Below, in pieces: positions 8,432 to 20,533 of a stretch of DNA of 64,000 nt (its first letter is position 1; each line of letters opens with the position of its first letter). The stretch covers positions 62,001 through 126,000 of the IMG/VR virus record IMGVR_UViG_3300048029_000212. One strand, given 5' to 3'. This stretch comes from a virus. Below the pieces are notes generated by a model. That model was given only the letters and a program-made list of their open reading frames with translations. It was not told the DNA's origin and did no database searches. The position numbers and the translations under genes are program-made.

Positions 8432-9381
8432 TGTCAGATTTAAGAATAGATCCTAAATTTCACCAATCAAAAGTATCTCAAGTACTGCCTCCGTTTTTTC
8501 AGGAAGAGTATCCGTTGTTTGTTTCTTTTCTAGAAACATATTATGATTTTGAGAAAGAGGAATCCGTAGATCATATAATCAAAAACTTGATTGATATACG
8601 TAATATCTCAACTACCGATTTAGAATATTTGGATTTGTTGTTAGGAGAAATCAGCGATGGTTTAGATACCGATTCGTTTGATCAGAATGTAAATGCAGAC
8701 CCAAGATTTATGACGCGCCTTCTATCAAGGTTCTATAGATCCAAAGGCACACAACTATCTGCAGAACAATTTTTCAAAGCCTTCTATGGTGTGGACATTG
8801 AAGTTACATATCCAAAGAAGAACATTTTTAAGCTAAACGATAAACCAAACGGGTCTCTGATTGGACCAAGTTCATTGAAGTACATTCAAGACGACAGACG
8901 ATATCAGATCTTTTCAGTTCTTTTAAAAACACCTCTATCGTTCTCTGATTACGAAGCAATGTACAAGAAGATGGTACACCCTGCGGGGTTCTATCTGGCG
9001 GGCGAGACAGAGACTCAAGGGTTTAGTGACCTAAATGTAATGGCAGGTCAGACGACCGATCCATTAGAAATCCCTAACTACCCAGTCGTTCTTGAAACAA
9101 CTCAGTCAGGCAGCCTCGCTCCGACCTACTCTCTACTCGTTATGGAAGAGAACGATCCGGTCGACGCACGTACGCAGGCGCAGAAGGACGATGGTACAGG
9201 TATTATCATTAGTTCGCTTGAGACTCTTGATAAGTACGATACAATTACACTGCAACAACTATCCGACGACTTCGGTACGGTCGGAGAATGGGCTGGCGTG
9301 AAACCACCTACACTAGATGATGGTACACTTGATTTATCACAAACCTACGAAAATCTAGACGCAGAAGAACACGGCGGGTAA
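8431..9381 (+). CDS. putative baseplate wedge protein in the gp7 position
   Basis: 316 residues. The opening (LPPFFQEEYPLFVSFLETYY, about 19-38) resembles a wedge-protein N-terminus common in marine T4-like phages, where the gene next to gp6 is often taken as the gp7 counterpart. The sequence continues with FMTRLLSRFYRSKGTQLSAE (about 93-112), a helical segment seen in that family. The last 100 residues are acidic and end in EEHGG. It overlaps the gp6 stop (TAATG) and is followed after one base by the next fibre gene. T4 gp7 is far larger (about 1,030 residues), so a strict gp7 name is not justified; a wedge role is inferred from position. Confidence 0.55.
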   Translation: MSDLRIDPKFHQSKVSQVLPPFFQEEYPLFVSFLETYYDFEKEESVDHIIKNLIDIRNISTTDLEYLDLLLGEISDGLDTDSFDQNVNADPRFMTRLLSRFYRSKGTQLSAEQFFKAFYGVDIEVTYPKKNIFKLNDKPNGSLIGPSSLKYIQDDRRYQIFSVLLKTPLSFSDYEAMYKKMVHPAGFYLAGETETQGFSDLNVMAGQTTDPLEIPNYPVVLETTQSGSLAPTYSLLVMEENDPVDARTQAQKDDGTGIIISSLETLDKYDTITLQQLSDDFGTVGEWAGVKPPTLDDGTLDLSQTYENLDAEEHGG

Positions 9382-9382
9382 A

Positions 9383-12300
9383 ATGACAAGAAGAATTCTA
9401 AACACTGGTGGATCAGCAAACGACGGTACGGGAGATACACTCCGCGAAGCCAGCGAAAAGATCAATCTTAACTTCCAAGAACTCTATGAGATCACTACAT
9501 TAGGTGATGTGACCGTTGAGTTTTTATCTAACTACGTGACGAATGCTGTAGATGATGCCATGGACGGTGTTGATCTATCCGGAATCATCGCAAACCAAAG
9601 TTCAATTACTTTGCTGAGCGCTAGGGTTGATAATCACGACGCGATCCTTATCGGGATGCAGTCTGCTATCGATAGCGCCGGACTAGATTCATCACAAGTT
9701 CTCGCATTGATTCCTGAAGGTCTAGATTCTGCAGATATTATTGCATTATCTAATGCGAATTTAGATACTGCGACGATTTTAAGCATAGTTGATAGTGACT
9801 TTATTCAACTTCAACAGCAGATCACCGAATTAAATACATCATTAACAACGGATATCGGCGAAGCAGTATCAACGGCGACCACAAGTCTTACATCATTGAT
9901 ACAAGAAACCGACTCCGACGTCACGGTATTGGCACAGCAAGTAACAGATTTAGAAGTTTCATTAACAAACAATACAAACTCAGCGGTCGCCACTGCTACT
10001 GACAGCCTCACCGCAATGATTAATGCGAATGATTCTGAGTTAACGATACTGTCGCAACAGATCACTAACTTAGAGTCTTCCTTATCTAATAACACAGATT
10101 CTGCTGTCGCGTCCGCTACGAACTCTTTGACCGCACTAATTCAACAAACAGATTCTGACTTACAAATATTGTCTGAGGACGTGACTTCACTGTCCGCAAC
10201 GTTGTCCCAAAATGATTCGGATTTAAATCAACGATTAGATGCGGCAGCAACTTCCCGAGATGCGTTATCTTCTCAGATCGTACAAAACACAAACAGCATA
10301 TCTGTAGAGTCTCAAAGAATCACATCGTTGAGTAGCGAATTAAATCAACTCGACTCAAACTTAGGTACGTCCATTTCTGCGAACTCGACGGCGACAAATT
10401 TATTAGAAACACGTGTTGAACAGACAGAAGGCAATATAGTCTCTCAGTCTTCTCAAATTACTAATCTAGGTTCACAGATCGCATCGATAGATTCAGATCT
10501 AGGTGTGCGCATCGACGCAGAAGCCGGAGCCAGACAGTCACTTGAAACGTTAGTTCAACAAAACGATAGTGGTATATCGATATTATCACAAAGCGTCACT
10601 CAACTAGAAGTTTCTTTGGATGCTATTGATGAGAGCGACTTACGTGCAGGAATTCAAGCGAATGGACTTGCCCTTGATAGTATGGCAACTCAAATCATAC
10701 AGACAGATAGTGACTTAGTTGTTATCTCTCAAAGGGTCCTGCAATTAGACGCGGCTTTGCAAGAAGGTATAGATTCTGATTTGGTGGTTGCTATTTTATC
10801 GAGCACTACTGATGATCTCTATGCTCTTGTTGGACAAAACTCAGATGAACTGTTTGCGTTAGGCGGTAGGGTAACTTCAGTAGAACAAGAATTACTTAAT
10901 GCGATAGATTCCGATTTTGTCGTTACAGCGACTACTTCTGTCGAAGATGCATTAAGGTCTGAGATAAGATCGGACTCCGAAATCACATCAATTGTCAACA
11001 GTAAGATTACAGAGTTTAGTAGTTCACTAACATACGAACAAGCAGGTGTCGCTGCAACTTTAGTCAGTGATGCCAAGGATGAATTGCGGTCTGAGATACG
11101 TACTGATGGCGAAATCAATTCTTTAATTGATACTAAGATCACAGAAATAAATCAGGGTGTTTCTTATGCTACTGATTCTGAAGTAACTGTATTAGTCAAT
11201 GATGCGACTGATCAGCTACGTAGTGAAATACGTACTGATGGGGAAATCAATAATTTAATCAACACTAAAATTACTGAGTTTGATCAGTCTCTTGATCGGG
11301 TAACAGATGGTGAATTGACTTCCGCAACGAACACGGTTAAAGATGAGCTTAGAGCAGAACTATTAGACAATGCTGAAGCAACCGCTATTGTCAATACTAA
11401 GATCACAGAGTTCTCAGGCACACTCAATTATGAAACTGCTGGAGTGGCCGCTACATTAGTCAGCGACGCTAAGGACGAGTTGAGATCTGAAATACGAACA
11501 GATGGAGAAATTAATACTCTAATCGATACTAAGATCACGACATTCGATCAGTCACTTGATCGGGTAACAGATGGTGAATTGACCTCTGCGACAAATTCAG
11601 TTAAAGATGAACTTAGGGCAGAACTATTGGACAATGCTGAAGCGACAGCAATCGTTAATACTAAGATCACAGAGTTTTCTGGTACCCTGAATTACGAGAC
11701 CGCTGGAGTCGCTGCAACTTTAGTTAGCAATGCAAAAGATGAACTGAGGTCTGAGATACGCACCGACGGTGAGATTAATACTCTAATCGATACTAAGATC
11801 ACGACATTCGATCAGTCACTTGATCGGGTTACAGACGGAGAACTAACGAGTGCCGTCAACAGCGCCAAGGATGAACTTAGGTCAGAACTATTAGACAATG
11901 CTGAAGCAACAGCAATCGTTAATACTAAGATCACAGAGTTTTCTGGAACTTTAAATTATGAAACAGCAGGTGTCGCAGCTTCATTGGTCAGTGACGCCAA
12001 AGATGAACTAAGATCTGAAATCCGAACCAACGGCGAGATTAATTCTTTAATCGATACCAAGATCACAACATTCGACCAAAGCTTAGACCGAGTCACGGAT
12101 GGAGAACTAACCAATGCTGTCAACAGCGCCAAGGATGAACTAAGATCTGAGTTATTAGACAATGCTGAAGCAACCGCTATTGTCAATACTAAGATCACGG
12201 AGTTTTCTGGTACCCTGAATTACGAAACAGCAGGTGTTGCTTCATCTCTAGTTAGCGCCGCTAAGGATGAACTTCGGTCAGAAATTCGAACCAACGGCGA

Positions 12301-13258
12301 GATTAATTCTTTAATCGATACCAAGATCACAACCTTTGACCAGTCTCTTGACCGAGTCACTGACGGTGAATTGACTTCCGCCGTTAACAGCGCCAAGGAT
12401 GAACTAAGATCTGAGTTATTAGACAATGCTGAAGCGACAGCAATCGTTAATACTAAGATTACTGAGTTTTCTGGAACACTCAACTATGAGACCGCTGGAG
12501 TCGCTGCAACTTTAGTTAGCAATGCAAAAGATGAACTTCGGTCAGAAATTCGAACAGACGCTGAGGTCAATAGTTTAATCGATACTAAGATCACAACCTT
12601 TGACCAGTCTCTTGATCGGGTGACAGGCGGAGAACTAACAAGTGCCGTTAATACTGCGAAACAAGAACTAGAATCTCAGATACTTTCTTCCGAAGCAATA
12701 ACTTCAATCGTTAACGCTGAGATAACATCTTTTGAATCTGAATTAGACTTAAACGGAACTTATGCTACAGTAGGAACGACCAGCACATTATCCGGAAGAA
12801 TCGACGCCACGGAAGGTAATATCGCTACCATTCAGAGTGCGGGTTATGTTCTAGACGCTGACGTGGAAGGTGTCGTCGCGACGGCTACACAATCTCTTGA
12901 AAACCGCGTCACAGCAAATGAAAACGGATTAATCAATATCGATCAAAGATACACAGTTGGGCTAAACGCTAACGGAGAGTTCACTGGGTTTGAGTTGAGA
13001 AACTCTACCGATGGAGCATCAACTGACAGTGTTTCTGAGTTTATAATCACCGCACGTGACTTCCAAGTAAGAACAGGTAGTGGTAATGGTACCGCACCAT
13101 TCAAGGTCACTGACGGAGTGGTAGAACTACAAGACACTCAGGTAAAAGGAAACCTAAACGTCGGTGTCGGACAGTCAGGTGCGCGTACAGAAATTACCGA
13201 TGACGGTATTAAGATCTATGATGGATCTGGTCTTCGTGTCAAAATCGGTTTATTATAA
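9383..13258 (+). CDS. large repeat-built tail fibre with gp9/gp10-type N-terminus and DUF1983-like C-terminus
   Basis: 1,291 residues. The N-terminus (NDGTGDTLREASEKINLNF, about 13-31) closely matches the N-terminal motif of T4 gp10 and gp9 ('GTGD.L..G..KIN.NF..LY'), which anchors those proteins in the baseplate. Residues about 130-270 contain 40-residue repeats, and about 660-1,100 contain five copies of an 88-residue repeat, each made of two 44-residue halves. The C-terminal 120 residues (GNGTAPFKVTDGVVELQDTQ, then DDGIKIYDGSGLRVKIGLL) resemble the DUF1983 / lambda gpJ-type end and are shared with the fibre at 20.5-22.0 kb. The body is a predicted coiled coil or stacked helical fibre. It is probably a baseplate-attached host-recognition fibre. 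Confidence 0.75.
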   Translation: MTRRILNTGGSANDGTGDTLREASEKINLNFQELYEITTLGDVTVEFLSNYVTNAVDDAMDGVDLSGIIANQSSITLLSARVDNHDAILIGMQSAIDSAGLDSSQVLALIPEGLDSADIIALSNANLDTATILSIVDSDFIQLQQQITELNTSLTTDIGEAVSTATTSLTSLIQETDSDVTVLAQQVTDLEVSLTNNTNSAVATATDSLTAMINANDSELTILSQQITNLESSLSNNTDSAVASATNSLTALIQQTDSDLQILSEDVTSLSATLSQNDSDLNQRLDAAATSRDALSSQIVQNTNSISVESQRITSLSSELNQLDSNLGTSISANSTATNLLETRVEQTEGNIVSQSSQITNLGSQIASIDSDLGVRIDAEAGARQSLETLVQQNDSGISILSQSVTQLEVSLDAIDESDLRAGIQANGLALDSMATQIIQTDSDLVVISQRVLQLDAALQEGIDSDLVVAILSSTTDDLYALVGQNSDELFALGGRVTSVEQELLNAIDSDFVVTATTSVEDALRSEIRSDSEITSIVNSKITEFSSSLTYEQAGVAATLVSDAKDELRSEIRTDGEINSLIDTKITEINQGVSYATDSEVTVLVNDATDQLRSEIRTDGEINNLINTKITEFDQSLDRVTDGELTSATNTVKDELRAELLDNAEATAIVNTKITEFSGTLNYETAGVAATLVSDAKDELRSEIRTDGEINTLIDTKITTFDQSLDRVTDGELTSATNSVKDELRAELLDNAEATAIVNTKITEFSGTLNYETAGVAATLVSNAKDELRSEIRTDGEINTLIDTKITTFDQSLDRVTDGELTSAVNSAKDELRSELLDNAEATAIVNTKITEFSGTLNYETAGVAASLVSDAKDELRSEIRTNGEINSLIDTKITTFDQSLDRVTDGELTNAVNSAKDELRSELLDNAEATAIVNTKITEFSGTLNYETAGVASSLVSAAKDELRSEIRTNGEINSLIDTKITTFDQSLDRVTDGELTSAVNSAKDELRSELLDNAEATAIVNTKITEFSGTLNYETAGVAATLVSNAKDELRSEIRTDAEVNSLIDTKITTFDQSLDRVTGGELTSAVNTAKQELESQILSSEAITSIVNAEITSFESELDLNGTYATVGTTSTLSGRIDATEGNIATIQSAGYVLDADVEGVVATATQSLENRVTANENGLINIDQRYTVGLNANGEFTGFELRNSTDGASTDSVSEFIITARDFQVRTGSGNGTAPFKVTDGVVELQDTQVKGNLNVGVGQSGARTEITDDGIKIYDGSGLRVKIGLL
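9770..10186 (+). repeat. 120-bp repeats in the 1,291-residue fibre gene
   Basis: Units starting at 9887, 10007 and 10127 are exactly 120 bp apart and encode 40 residues each, of the form LTxLIxxTDSDxxxLxQQV followed by TxLExSLxNNTxSAVAxATxS. A degenerate half unit precedes them and a truncated one follows. Confidence 0.8.
11366..12685 (+). repeat. five 264-bp tandem repeats in the 1,291-residue fibre gene
   Basis: The segment 'gacaatgctgaagc' recurs at 11366, 11630, 11894, 12158 and 12422, exactly 264 bp apart. Each unit encodes 88 residues made of two related 44-residue halves, one with DNAEATAIVNTKITEFSGTL and one with GEINxLIDTKITTFDQSLDR. Each half begins with DELRxE. More diverged 44-residue copies extend upstream to about 10960, and a decayed copy follows at about 12686. 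Synonymous differences between units are common, so the array is not a very recent expansion. Confidence 0.9.
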
Positions 13259-13314
13259 TATAAATTTTAACAAACCCCCTATATATAAGATAAGGTTTTT
13301 TACAGGAAAAGAAA

Positions 13315-14706
13315 ATGCCAGCTATAGTAAGACAAACAATGAGCAGGACTCTGGCGCGTGATCTTCTGACAGATGTTCAGAATTCTAGCAATGAGTATTA
13401 TATCGGTATCGGTAAATGCGATACCTTTAATCAAGCCGACTCTGTGATTGACCCTGTCGATTGTTTACGGGAAGAACGTGAATTCAGAAACAACCTACAG
13501 TCGATCAAAAAGGTCGAAGGATCTACTCTGGTTGTTAAACGTGTAAACTGGTCATATGGTTCAGTCTACTCTGGATGGGACGATAGTGTTAAATCAGATA
13601 TTGATGAGAACTGGACGCCCTTCTACGTACTGACGGACGCGAAAGAAGTTTATGTGTGTCTATCTCCATCCTTTAATGCAACAGGTGACCCAGTACCATC
13701 GATTATCGAACCTAATTATGGGTTAGATGCAGACAGAAATGCGGATAATGAAGCAGAGTATTGGAAACCTTTTACTACTTCTGACGGGTACGTTTGGAAG
13801 TTTCTATATTCTCTAACACCAGAAAACATCTACCAATTTTTATCTTCTAACCATATGCCTATACAGGAATCTGAAGATTCTTTAGCTGTGGGTGACCCGA
13901 TCGAAGATTTACAGTATCAGGTAAAATCATCTGCAGTAGGGGGACAAATTATTCGAGCCCGGATCGTAACAGCAGGTACCGGATATTCACAATCTAATCC
14001 CCCAACAGTTTATATTCATGGTGATGGTGATGGAACCGCGGCCGCAGTATCAGTCATTGACGAAGAGGGAAACCTTGTCGGGGTAAACATGACAAACTAT
14101 GGATCTGGTTATACGTATGCATCCTTTGAAATTGTGGACGGATCATCGCCTTCTGTAGTAGAAGCGGTCGTTACGACCATGAAAGGTTTGGGCTATGATC
14201 CTATAGACGATTTAAAAACAAGTTCTGTAATGGTCAATATCAAACCAGACGGCACCGTAGCAGATACATTTATTGTACAGAATTCATTTCGTCAAATGGG
14301 ACTTATTAAAAATCCATTGTCTTTAGATTTAGATACCGAAGGTAATCCAATTCCTTATACCAACACTTCTGCAAAAGTGTTATCTTCACTTGTACTGGTC
14401 AATGATTCTCCATTTGATAAAGGCAAAGAAATCGTAGGCGCACAGTCTGGTGCACGTGCATATGTTGATGATAGTTTAGGAAATGAAGTTTTTTATCATC
14501 AAAACCTATCGACAGGATTTGAACAATTTGTATCTGGCGAAGCTGTTACTCAAACAGGGGTCGTTTTAGTTGGAGAAATTGATAGCATTAATTTAAAAAA
14601 TGTCATTGATCGTTCCAGTGGTGACGTGCTATATATTGAGAATCGAGCGCGCATTCGACGTGATGAAGAGCAACAAGAAGACATTAAAATAGTAATTACT
14701 GTATAG
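13315..14706 (+). CDS. 8: baseplate wedge subunit gp8
   Basis: 463 residues (T4 gp8 has 334). The C-terminus ([19 protein letters not shown], then DIKIVITV) corresponds to T4 gp8 'GEMIYMENRPPIIMAMDQTEEINILFTF'. The middle has [20 protein letters not shown] (about 160-179), matching 'GDGYVWEYLFEIPPD', and the N-terminus has [16 protein letters not shown], like the 'fitfGRsepW' region. The extra length is an inserted domain at about 210-290 (Gly/Tyr-rich, '[20 protein letters not shown]'). gp8 is a dimeric wedge protein bound to gp10 and gp6. It starts at ATG after AGGAAAAGAAA. A TATAAATT box (13259), one base from the late consensus, lies upstream. Confidence 0.88.
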   Translation: MPAIVRQTMSRTLARDLLTDVQNSSNEYYIGIGKCDTFNQADSVIDPVDCLREEREFRNNLQSIKKVEGSTLVVKRVNWSYGSVYSGWDDSVKSDIDENWTPFYVLTDAKEVYVCLSPSFNATGDPVPSIIEPNYGLDADRNADNEAEYWKPFTTSDGYVWKFLYSLTPENIYQFLSSNHMPIQESEDSLAVGDPIEDLQYQVKSSAVGGQIIRARIVTAGTGYSQSNPPTVYIHGDGDGTAAAVSVIDEEGNLVGVNMTNYGSGYTYASFEIVDGSSPSVVEAVVTTMKGLGYDPIDDLKTSSVMVNIKPDGTVADTFIVQNSFRQMGLIKNPLSLDLDTEGNPIPYTNTSAKVLSSLVLVNDSPFDKGKEIVGAQSGARAYVDDSLGNEVFYHQNLSTGFEQFVSGEAVTQTGVVLVGEIDSINLKNVIDRSSGDVLYIENRARIRRDEEQQEDIKIVITV

Positions 14707-14714
14707 GATTAATC

Positions 14715-17700
14715 ATGGTAGATTTTACAAACAAAACGTTCAGAGAAACATATCGCGATTTCTATGACGCGAATGACGGTTACTATCGTGTCCTATACAA
14801 TTCCGGTCGTGCGCTTCAAGCTCGTGAACTAATCGAACAACAAACAATCATTCAAGAAGAAATCGCACGATTCGGTCAGAACATCTTTAAAGAAGGTGCG
14901 ATGGTCAATCCAGGCGGTGCGACTGTAGATAATGGATTGGAGTATATTAGATTAACGTCCGGCAGTGATATTACAAGTGCTTCCGTTGGGGATGTGTTGA
15001 CGAATGGTGAAGTCGAGTTTAAGATTATAGAGTTGCATGATGCGGTTGTTCCCAATCCATCAAATCCTACAGGCGATCCAGCTACACTATACGTACAATA
15101 TACAAGCACATTAGGTGTTACTGATACAACCATTTCTCCTCGTGTAGACGCCACCAATGTTCTATCTTTTGCAGATGGCACTGGTGGAGTTAACATGGTC
15201 GTAGGTCCAGATACGATAGTCACTGGAGATGATGGACTAGATCTTGTTATTCCAGCTTCGGGTAAATCGACTAAAGCATATTTTTCGTCGGGGGACTTTT
15301 TTGTACAAGGACATTTTGTATATCTAAGTGGCGGCAGCACATTCGTTGACAAGTATAGTGGCACTCCCACAGTAGACTTTGGATTTAAGATAGAACAGAA
15401 TATAGTCAAAGCGGGTGGACCGTCATCAAACGAAGATCCAAAGTTATACGACAATCAAGGCGAAGTTCCTGATAGAACCGCCCCAGGCGCAGATCGTTAT
15501 CAGATTAAACTAATTCCGTCTACACGTAAAGAGGCCGGAGAAGATAACTTTGTATTCGTTGCTCGTATCGTTAACGGCGTGATTACACGAGAGATTAGTA
15601 CATTTGACGCATATAATCGTGTCAATGATCTACTGGCACTTCGCACGAAAGAAGAATCTGGCGACTATGTTGTCGAAGAGTTTAGAGCTATCTTTGAAGA
15701 CCTAGAAGAAGATGGCACAAGTCTAAACTTAGACGTTACAGAGGGTGTCGCGTACGTAGACGGTTATCGTTTAGAAGTAGGTACTACTGACATAACTGTA
15801 CCTAAAGCCCGTGAGACGCGAACACAGACACAAGAGGCGGTACCTGCTGTATATGGAAACTGGGTATACATTGATCCAGATCGTACTGAAGGGTTCGGTC
15901 AACTAGGCACATTTGGCAAAGTAAACTTATTTGGAGTTTATCAAGAAGTCACACAATTGTTAGGAACCGCACACATTAGAGGAATTCAAAGAGATGGTGT
16001 AGGTTATCGCTTGTATGTCTTTGACATTAAAATGGATAAAATTGAGTATACTGACAGCGACGGCCAGACTGTCGTAACTAGTGCTCGTTACCCATTCTCA
16101 GGTGTAAGATATTTACAGGATGAATTTGGAAATGATATCCCACTAAGACCTTTATCTTTCGATACAGATTCAGACCAAACACCGCTTACATTTGATACCA
16201 CACTATATGGAACATCTAATAACGATCTGTTATTCGCGTTGCCATATAAATCTCCGGAACAAAACAGCATTCAAGGCGCTTCTTACACATCACAAAAATT
16301 TAGAACAGACCAGCCATCTGGCGGGGTAATTACTATTGCGGGTGTTGAATCTTCTAGTTGGATAATTTCAGAAGTAAACGGACCAATTCTTAAAATTGCC
16401 CCTACACCCAATTCTGATAATTCATCAACGTATTCCGGATTAGATGACAATAAGACATATGCGATCGCATACTTTAAGCAAGAGTCTATCTCCCCTAAAA
16501 CAAAAACAGTCACTACGGGGTCGAAAACAATAAATGTGACTCAAGAAACAACGCATATTTCTTTGTCGGTTGTCGACGCGATTTCAATAACATCTGTCCA
16601 ACTAACTAACGGTAGTACAACTACAGACATCACATTCCAGTTTGATTTAGATGGCGGTCAACGAGACAACTATTATGATATCGCAAAAGCTTTCGTAAAA
16701 GAAGGATACACTATCCCACACGGACCTAACGTATCAATAGAAATTTCCTTTGAGTACTTCGAACGTATAGATGGTGGCAAATTCTTTGCTGCGAGTTCAT
16801 ACACTGGACTAGCATATGAAGATATCCCTTCACACACCACAATTAGCACTGGAGAGACAATCTCTTTACGCGATGTACTAGATTTCAGACCAGATAGAGA
16901 TGTTGTTCAGCCACAAGACTCTTTTGATATCATCGAGTTGCCACAGAACGCCTCATCGATTATAATTAATCAAGTTGATTACTACTTACCGCGTACGGAT
17001 ATTCTTGTAGTGAACTCTACAGACAGTCGTGGAGATATAGGTTTTGGGGAATTACAAGTTATTCAGGGTCAACCATCTATTGATCCACGCGAACCAGAGA
17101 CGCCCGCAGGATCATTAGCGTTATACAAGTTCACGTTGAACGCATACACATTCGACCGTTCGGATGTGATCAGCACATACATACCTAATCGCCGGTTCAC
17201 AATGAAAGACATCTCTAAGTTGTCTGATCGCGTAGAGACATTGTACGAGTTGACTGCATTGAGTTTCCTTGAGACTAATACCAACGTCTTACAAGTATTA
17301 GATGCGAACGGCAACCCTCGTACCAAAGCGGGATTCATTGCGGATAACTTTAGCACACTGAACTTTTCTGACGTGCATAATCCTGCTTATAGAGCATCGG
17401 TAGATCCGGATGGTTTATTGCGTCCATCATTCGTGGAAAATTCTGTACGTTTAATGTATGATGCAACCAACATACAAAATACCGCCTCTAAGAAAGGAGA
17501 CCTTGTTACTCTACCTCATACAAACGTTACAATAATATCTCAACTATTAGCGACTGGTACAGACAACATTAACCCTTTTGCGGTTATCACTTCTAACGGA
17601 CATATGACATTGTCTCCGTCATCTGACGAATGGGTAGAGACTAAAAGACTGCCCGATATAATGCAGAATGTTGTACGTCGTATTACGACTTATTTGCCTA

Positions 17701-20294
17701 CTTTCTTCTCAAGACCTAATAATAAAATTAGATCTAAAGTAACGTCAAAAACAATTCAAGAATTTATAGGAGAACGCATTCTGGATGTGGAGATTATTCC
17801 TTTCATGCGTTCTCGCAAAATATCATTTAGGGTACAGGGATTGAGGCCTAATAGTCCTATGTGGGCTTTCTTTGGCAACAAAGATGTGAATGATTGGGTA
17901 AGACCAGAGTCTACTTATGTCAACTTCTCTGACGACCCAACCGAATACGGCAATCAATATTCTAATGCAACCGAATATCCTACCGAATTAGGCGGCAAAG
18001 GCGACCTAGTAACTGACGATAAAGGAGAACTGATAGGTTCTTTCTTCTTACCCAACACTCCAGATATTAGCTTTAGAACTGGTCGGCAAGAATTTAAACT
18101 ACTTGACATCAGCAAAAACAATGAAGAAGATTCTACTGCGGTCAGTCGCGCAGGATACACTTCGGTGGGTACTATCGAGACAATACAACGTACTATGCGT
18201 ACAACGCGTATTGTTGAAACAACTTATTGGCGAGATCCACTTGCGCAGACATTCTTTGTTGATCAAGTAGAAAATCCAAACGGCATCTTTATCACCAAAG
18301 CACATGTTTATGTTGAGAGTAAAGACTCTGTCATTCCTATGCAAGTTCAAATCCGAGCAGTAGAGAATGGCGTACCTACAAATCGTATTGTACCAGGCGC
18401 AGTAAAGTTTGTCAATTCAGAAGATATCATGGTGACACCTTTAGCAGACGCACAAGAACAGGGTATAGATTACCTGTCTGAAAGAGGAACAGAAGTTGTA
18501 TTTGATGAACCAATTTACTTGACTCCTGGCGAAGAATATGCTATAGTACTACTTGCTGAGTCTGTAGATTATAATGTATATACCGCACAGACTTATGAGT
18601 TTGTTGTAGGACCTTCTCGTGAAGCCAGAGTATCACGTCAACCAACACTAGGTTCTCTGTTCTTGTCGCAGAACGGATCAACGTGGACTCCAGATCAAAC
18701 TAAGGATTTGATGTTTAAACTGGATCGCGCAGAATTTGCTCCTTCTGGTGTACTACACTTAGAGAATGCAGAGTTACCTAAAGTGACTTTGATTCAGAGT
18801 CCGTTTGAAACTATTGAAGCAGGATCAAATAAAGTTAAAGTGCAACACCAAGGGCATGGATTTAGTAGTGGTGATGTTGTCGTCTTATCAGACGTATCAA
18901 GTAATGTGGGCGGACTTACTCCCGACAAACTTACAGGATCATTTGTTGTAGAATCTCCGACGTGGGAAGGGTATACCATTACCGCACCGGCTGCAGCAAC
19001 AAGTTCTGCGCAAGGTGGTGGTAATAACGTCACGGCAACTCAACAGGTGGTTTATGATCAATATATTCCACAAGTGCAGTCTTTCTCACCTAGGTCTACA
19101 AGTATTCAACCTACCGTAACTAAAGCTCTGGCGGATTCGTATGGGTCTAGTCGTACATTTCAACAACACTCATATACACAGGATCCTCCTGTAAGTAAAA
19201 TACAAAGCGTGTCGCTCAATGACCTAAATGTAAATACGAATCCGAATGTTGTCGCTACCTCAGACAACTCTCCCGTAAAAACATTAAAATTCAAATTAGA
19301 TATGTCAACGGGCGACCCTAAAGTTTCCCCTGTGATTGATCTACAAAGAGTTTCTGTAGTTACTCTAGAAAATGTCATCGATAATGGAAACGCAACTCAA
19401 CACATTACAACACCTGTGATCATTGATGAGTTGTCAGAAGGTCTCAAAATTATCTTCGCAGCGAACCGAGCACGTGGTGCAGAGTTTGAAGTGTACGCAC
19501 GTACATCTCTAGATGAGAACGCATTTGCTGATGCGTTGTGGGCGAAAATTGAAATTGACACACCAATGCCTACAGATGAGAATCCGGACATTTTCCGTGA
19601 CTATGAGTACACACTAGACGCAGAACCATTTACTGTGTTCCAAGTCATGATTGTAATGAAGTCTGACAATTCATCTAAGTCTCCGATGATTACAGACCTT
19701 CGTGCAATCTCTTTGATCACTGCTAGCGGACTGCAGAAGTTTGGAGAGTTGTTTGACCTAGACTTGAACCCAGTAGATACTCCTGCTCCAAGTCCAGAAC
19801 CCGAACCACAACCTGAACCAGAACCCGAACCAGAACCGGAACCTGAGCCAGGTCCTGAACCAGAACCAGAGCCCGAACCTGAGCCAGGTCCTGAACCAGA
19901 ACCAGAGCCCGAACCAGAACCTGAACCGGAACTCGATTTCTATTCTAGAACAGCACCTCAGTATTATTTCTCTATCTCTCAAATAATAAGCGGCGGTGAC
20001 GAATTTAATATAGCTAGCATTTATTGGAATGGATCTAGTATAACATATGACCTTTCTCAAACACAAGGTCTTGATGATACACAAATTGTATCTATTGACG
20101 CTAATGATGGGTACACTTACTTCAAGGGTGATCTAGAAGAATTAGACCAGAGTAATCCCGGCATCTCAATATTCTATCACCGCATCTCTAGAGAGTTAAC
20201 CCCAGCACAAAGTTCTGGCACTTCGGGTGCAGGAGGCAGTGGTGACAGTACAGGGTCAGATTCCGAAGATGGAACTGACGTTGCGCATCACTAA
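14715..20294 (+). CDS. large DUF4815-like baseplate/fibre protein with Pro-Glu linker and C-terminal tip domain
   Basis: 1,859 residues. The N-terminus ([20 protein letters not shown], about 21-40, then [16 protein letters not shown], about 53-68) resembles the DUF4815 proteins that follow gp8 in marine T4-like phages. Most of the protein is beta-rich and nonrepetitive, with features such as [12 protein letters not shown] at about 345-356. Residues 1694-1739 are a Pro-Glu repeat linker with three Pro-Gly-type interruptions. A roughly 90-residue domain ([14 protein letters not shown], then GYTYFKGDL) follows; it is related to domains in two downstream genes. The tail is Gly/Ser/Asp-rich. It probably links the baseplate rim to fibres, a place gp10 holds in T4; this is inference from position and family. 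Confidence 0.65.
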   Translation: MVDFTNKTFRETYRDFYDANDGYYRVLYNSGRALQARELIEQQTIIQEEIARFGQNIFKEGAMVNPGGATVDNGLEYIRLTSGSDITSASVGDVLTNGEVEFKIIELHDAVVPNPSNPTGDPATLYVQYTSTLGVTDTTISPRVDATNVLSFADGTGGVNMVVGPDTIVTGDDGLDLVIPASGKSTKAYFSSGDFFVQGHFVYLSGGSTFVDKYSGTPTVDFGFKIEQNIVKAGGPSSNEDPKLYDNQGEVPDRTAPGADRYQIKLIPSTRKEAGEDNFVFVARIVNGVITREISTFDAYNRVNDLLALRTKEESGDYVVEEFRAIFEDLEEDGTSLNLDVTEGVAYVDGYRLEVGTTDITVPKARETRTQTQEAVPAVYGNWVYIDPDRTEGFGQLGTFGKVNLFGVYQEVTQLLGTAHIRGIQRDGVGYRLYVFDIKMDKIEYTDSDGQTVVTSARYPFSGVRYLQDEFGNDIPLRPLSFDTDSDQTPLTFDTTLYGTSNNDLLFALPYKSPEQNSIQGASYTSQKFRTDQPSGGVITIAGVESSSWIISEVNGPILKIAPTPNSDNSSTYSGLDDNKTYAIAYFKQESISPKTKTVTTGSKTINVTQETTHISLSVVDAISITSVQLTNGSTTTDITFQFDLDGGQRDNYYDIAKAFVKEGYTIPHGPNVSIEISFEYFERIDGGKFFAASSYTGLAYEDIPSHTTISTGETISLRDVLDFRPDRDVVQPQDSFDIIELPQNASSIIINQVDYYLPRTDILVVNSTDSRGDIGFGELQVIQGQPSIDPREPETPAGSLALYKFTLNAYTFDRSDVISTYIPNRRFTMKDISKLSDRVETLYELTALSFLETNTNVLQVLDANGNPRTKAGFIADNFSTLNFSDVHNPAYRASVDPDGLLRPSFVENSVRLMYDATNIQNTASKKGDLVTLPHTNVTIISQLLATGTDNINPFAVITSNGHMTLSPSSDEWVETKRLPDIMQNVVRRITTYLPTFFSRPNNKIRSKVTSKTIQEFIGERILDVEIIPFMRSRKISFRVQGLRPNSPMWAFFGNKDVNDWVRPESTYVNFSDDPTEYGNQYSNATEYPTELGGKGDLVTDDKGELIGSFFLPNTPDISFRTGRQEFKLLDISKNNEEDSTAVSRAGYTSVGTIETIQRTMRTTRIVETTYWRDPLAQTFFVDQVENPNGIFITKAHVYVESKDSVIPMQVQIRAVENGVPTNRIVPGAVKFVNSEDIMVTPLADAQEQGIDYLSERGTEVVFDEPIYLTPGEEYAIVLLAESVDYNVYTAQTYEFVVGPSREARVSRQPTLGSLFLSQNGSTWTPDQTKDLMFKLDRAEFAPSGVLHLENAELPKVTLIQSPFETIEAGSNKVKVQHQGHGFSSGDVVVLSDVSSNVGGLTPDKLTGSFVVESPTWEGYTITAPAAATSSAQGGGNNVTATQQVVYDQYIPQVQSFSPRSTSIQPTVTKALADSYGSSRTFQQHSYTQDPPVSKIQSVSLNDLNVNTNPNVVATSDNSPVKTLKFKLDMSTGDPKVSPVIDLQRVSVVTLENVIDNGNATQHITTPVIIDELSEGLKIIFAANRARGAEFEVYARTSLDENAFADALWAKIEIDTPMPTDENPDIFRDYEYTLDAEPFTVFQVMIVMKSDNSSKSPMITDLRAISLITASGLQKFGELFDLDLNPVDTPAPSPEPEPQPEPEPEPEPEPEPGPEPEPEPEPEPGPEPEPEPEPEPEPELDFYSRTAPQYYFSISQIISGGDEFNIASIYWNGSSITYDLSQTQGLDDTQIVSIDANDGYTYFKGDLEELDQSNPGISIFYHRISRELTPAQSSGTSGAGGSGDSTGSDSEDGTDVAHH
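19794..19931 (+). repeat. Pro-Glu repeat linker
   Basis: Forty-six codons alternate Pro with Glu, with one Gln early on and Gly replacing Glu at two points (residues 1694-1739 of the 1,859-residue protein). The nucleotide repeat uses ccagaa, cccgaa, cctgaa and ccggaa interchangeably. It separates the main body from the C-terminal tip-like domain. Confidence 0.9.
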
Positions 20295-20299
20295 GTCTT

Positions 20300-20533
20300 A
20301 TGAATAAACACTTAAAAGTAGAGGGACATAGTAATTTAGTACGAGACAGTCGTACTGGAGCTATACTAAATACAAACAGGTCCGAGATAGATAACGCGAG
20401 AAAACGTGATAGAATATATCACGAACGACAAAATCAAATAGAATCTCTCACGAAAGATGTCAGAGGATTAAAAGAAGATATGAGTCAAATAAAAGACTTG
20501 CTCTTAAAATTAGCAGGTAATGCAAATGAGTAA
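20300..20533 (+). CDS. small conserved virion-cluster protein
   Basis: 77 residues. The N-terminus (HLKVEGHSNLVRDSRTGAIL, about 4-23, then NTNRSEIDNARKRD) is of a type found as a small protein near baseplate genes of marine T4-like phages. The second half (IESLTKDVRGLKEDMSQIKD) is a predicted coiled coil. Function is not known. It begins 5 bases after the preceding stop without an obvious strong ribosome-binding site, and its end overlaps the next start, so it is probably translated with its neighbours. Confidence 0.75.
   Translation: MNKHLKVEGHSNLVRDSRTGAILNTNRSEIDNARKRDRIYHERQNQIESLTKDVRGLKEDMSQIKDLLLKLAGNANE

Noticed and set aside
11366-12685. Mobile element or IS suggested by long direct repeats
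   Set aside because: The 264-bp units are in frame within one fibre gene, without terminal inverted repeats or a transposase.
13259-13266. TATAAATT box before gp8
   Set aside because: One mismatch to the late consensus in a very AT-rich gap; mentioned with gp8 but not listed as a promoter.
19794-19931. TonB-type protein suggested by Pro-Glu repeats
   Set aside because: No membrane anchor or TonB C-terminal domain; the tract is a linker within a virion protein.
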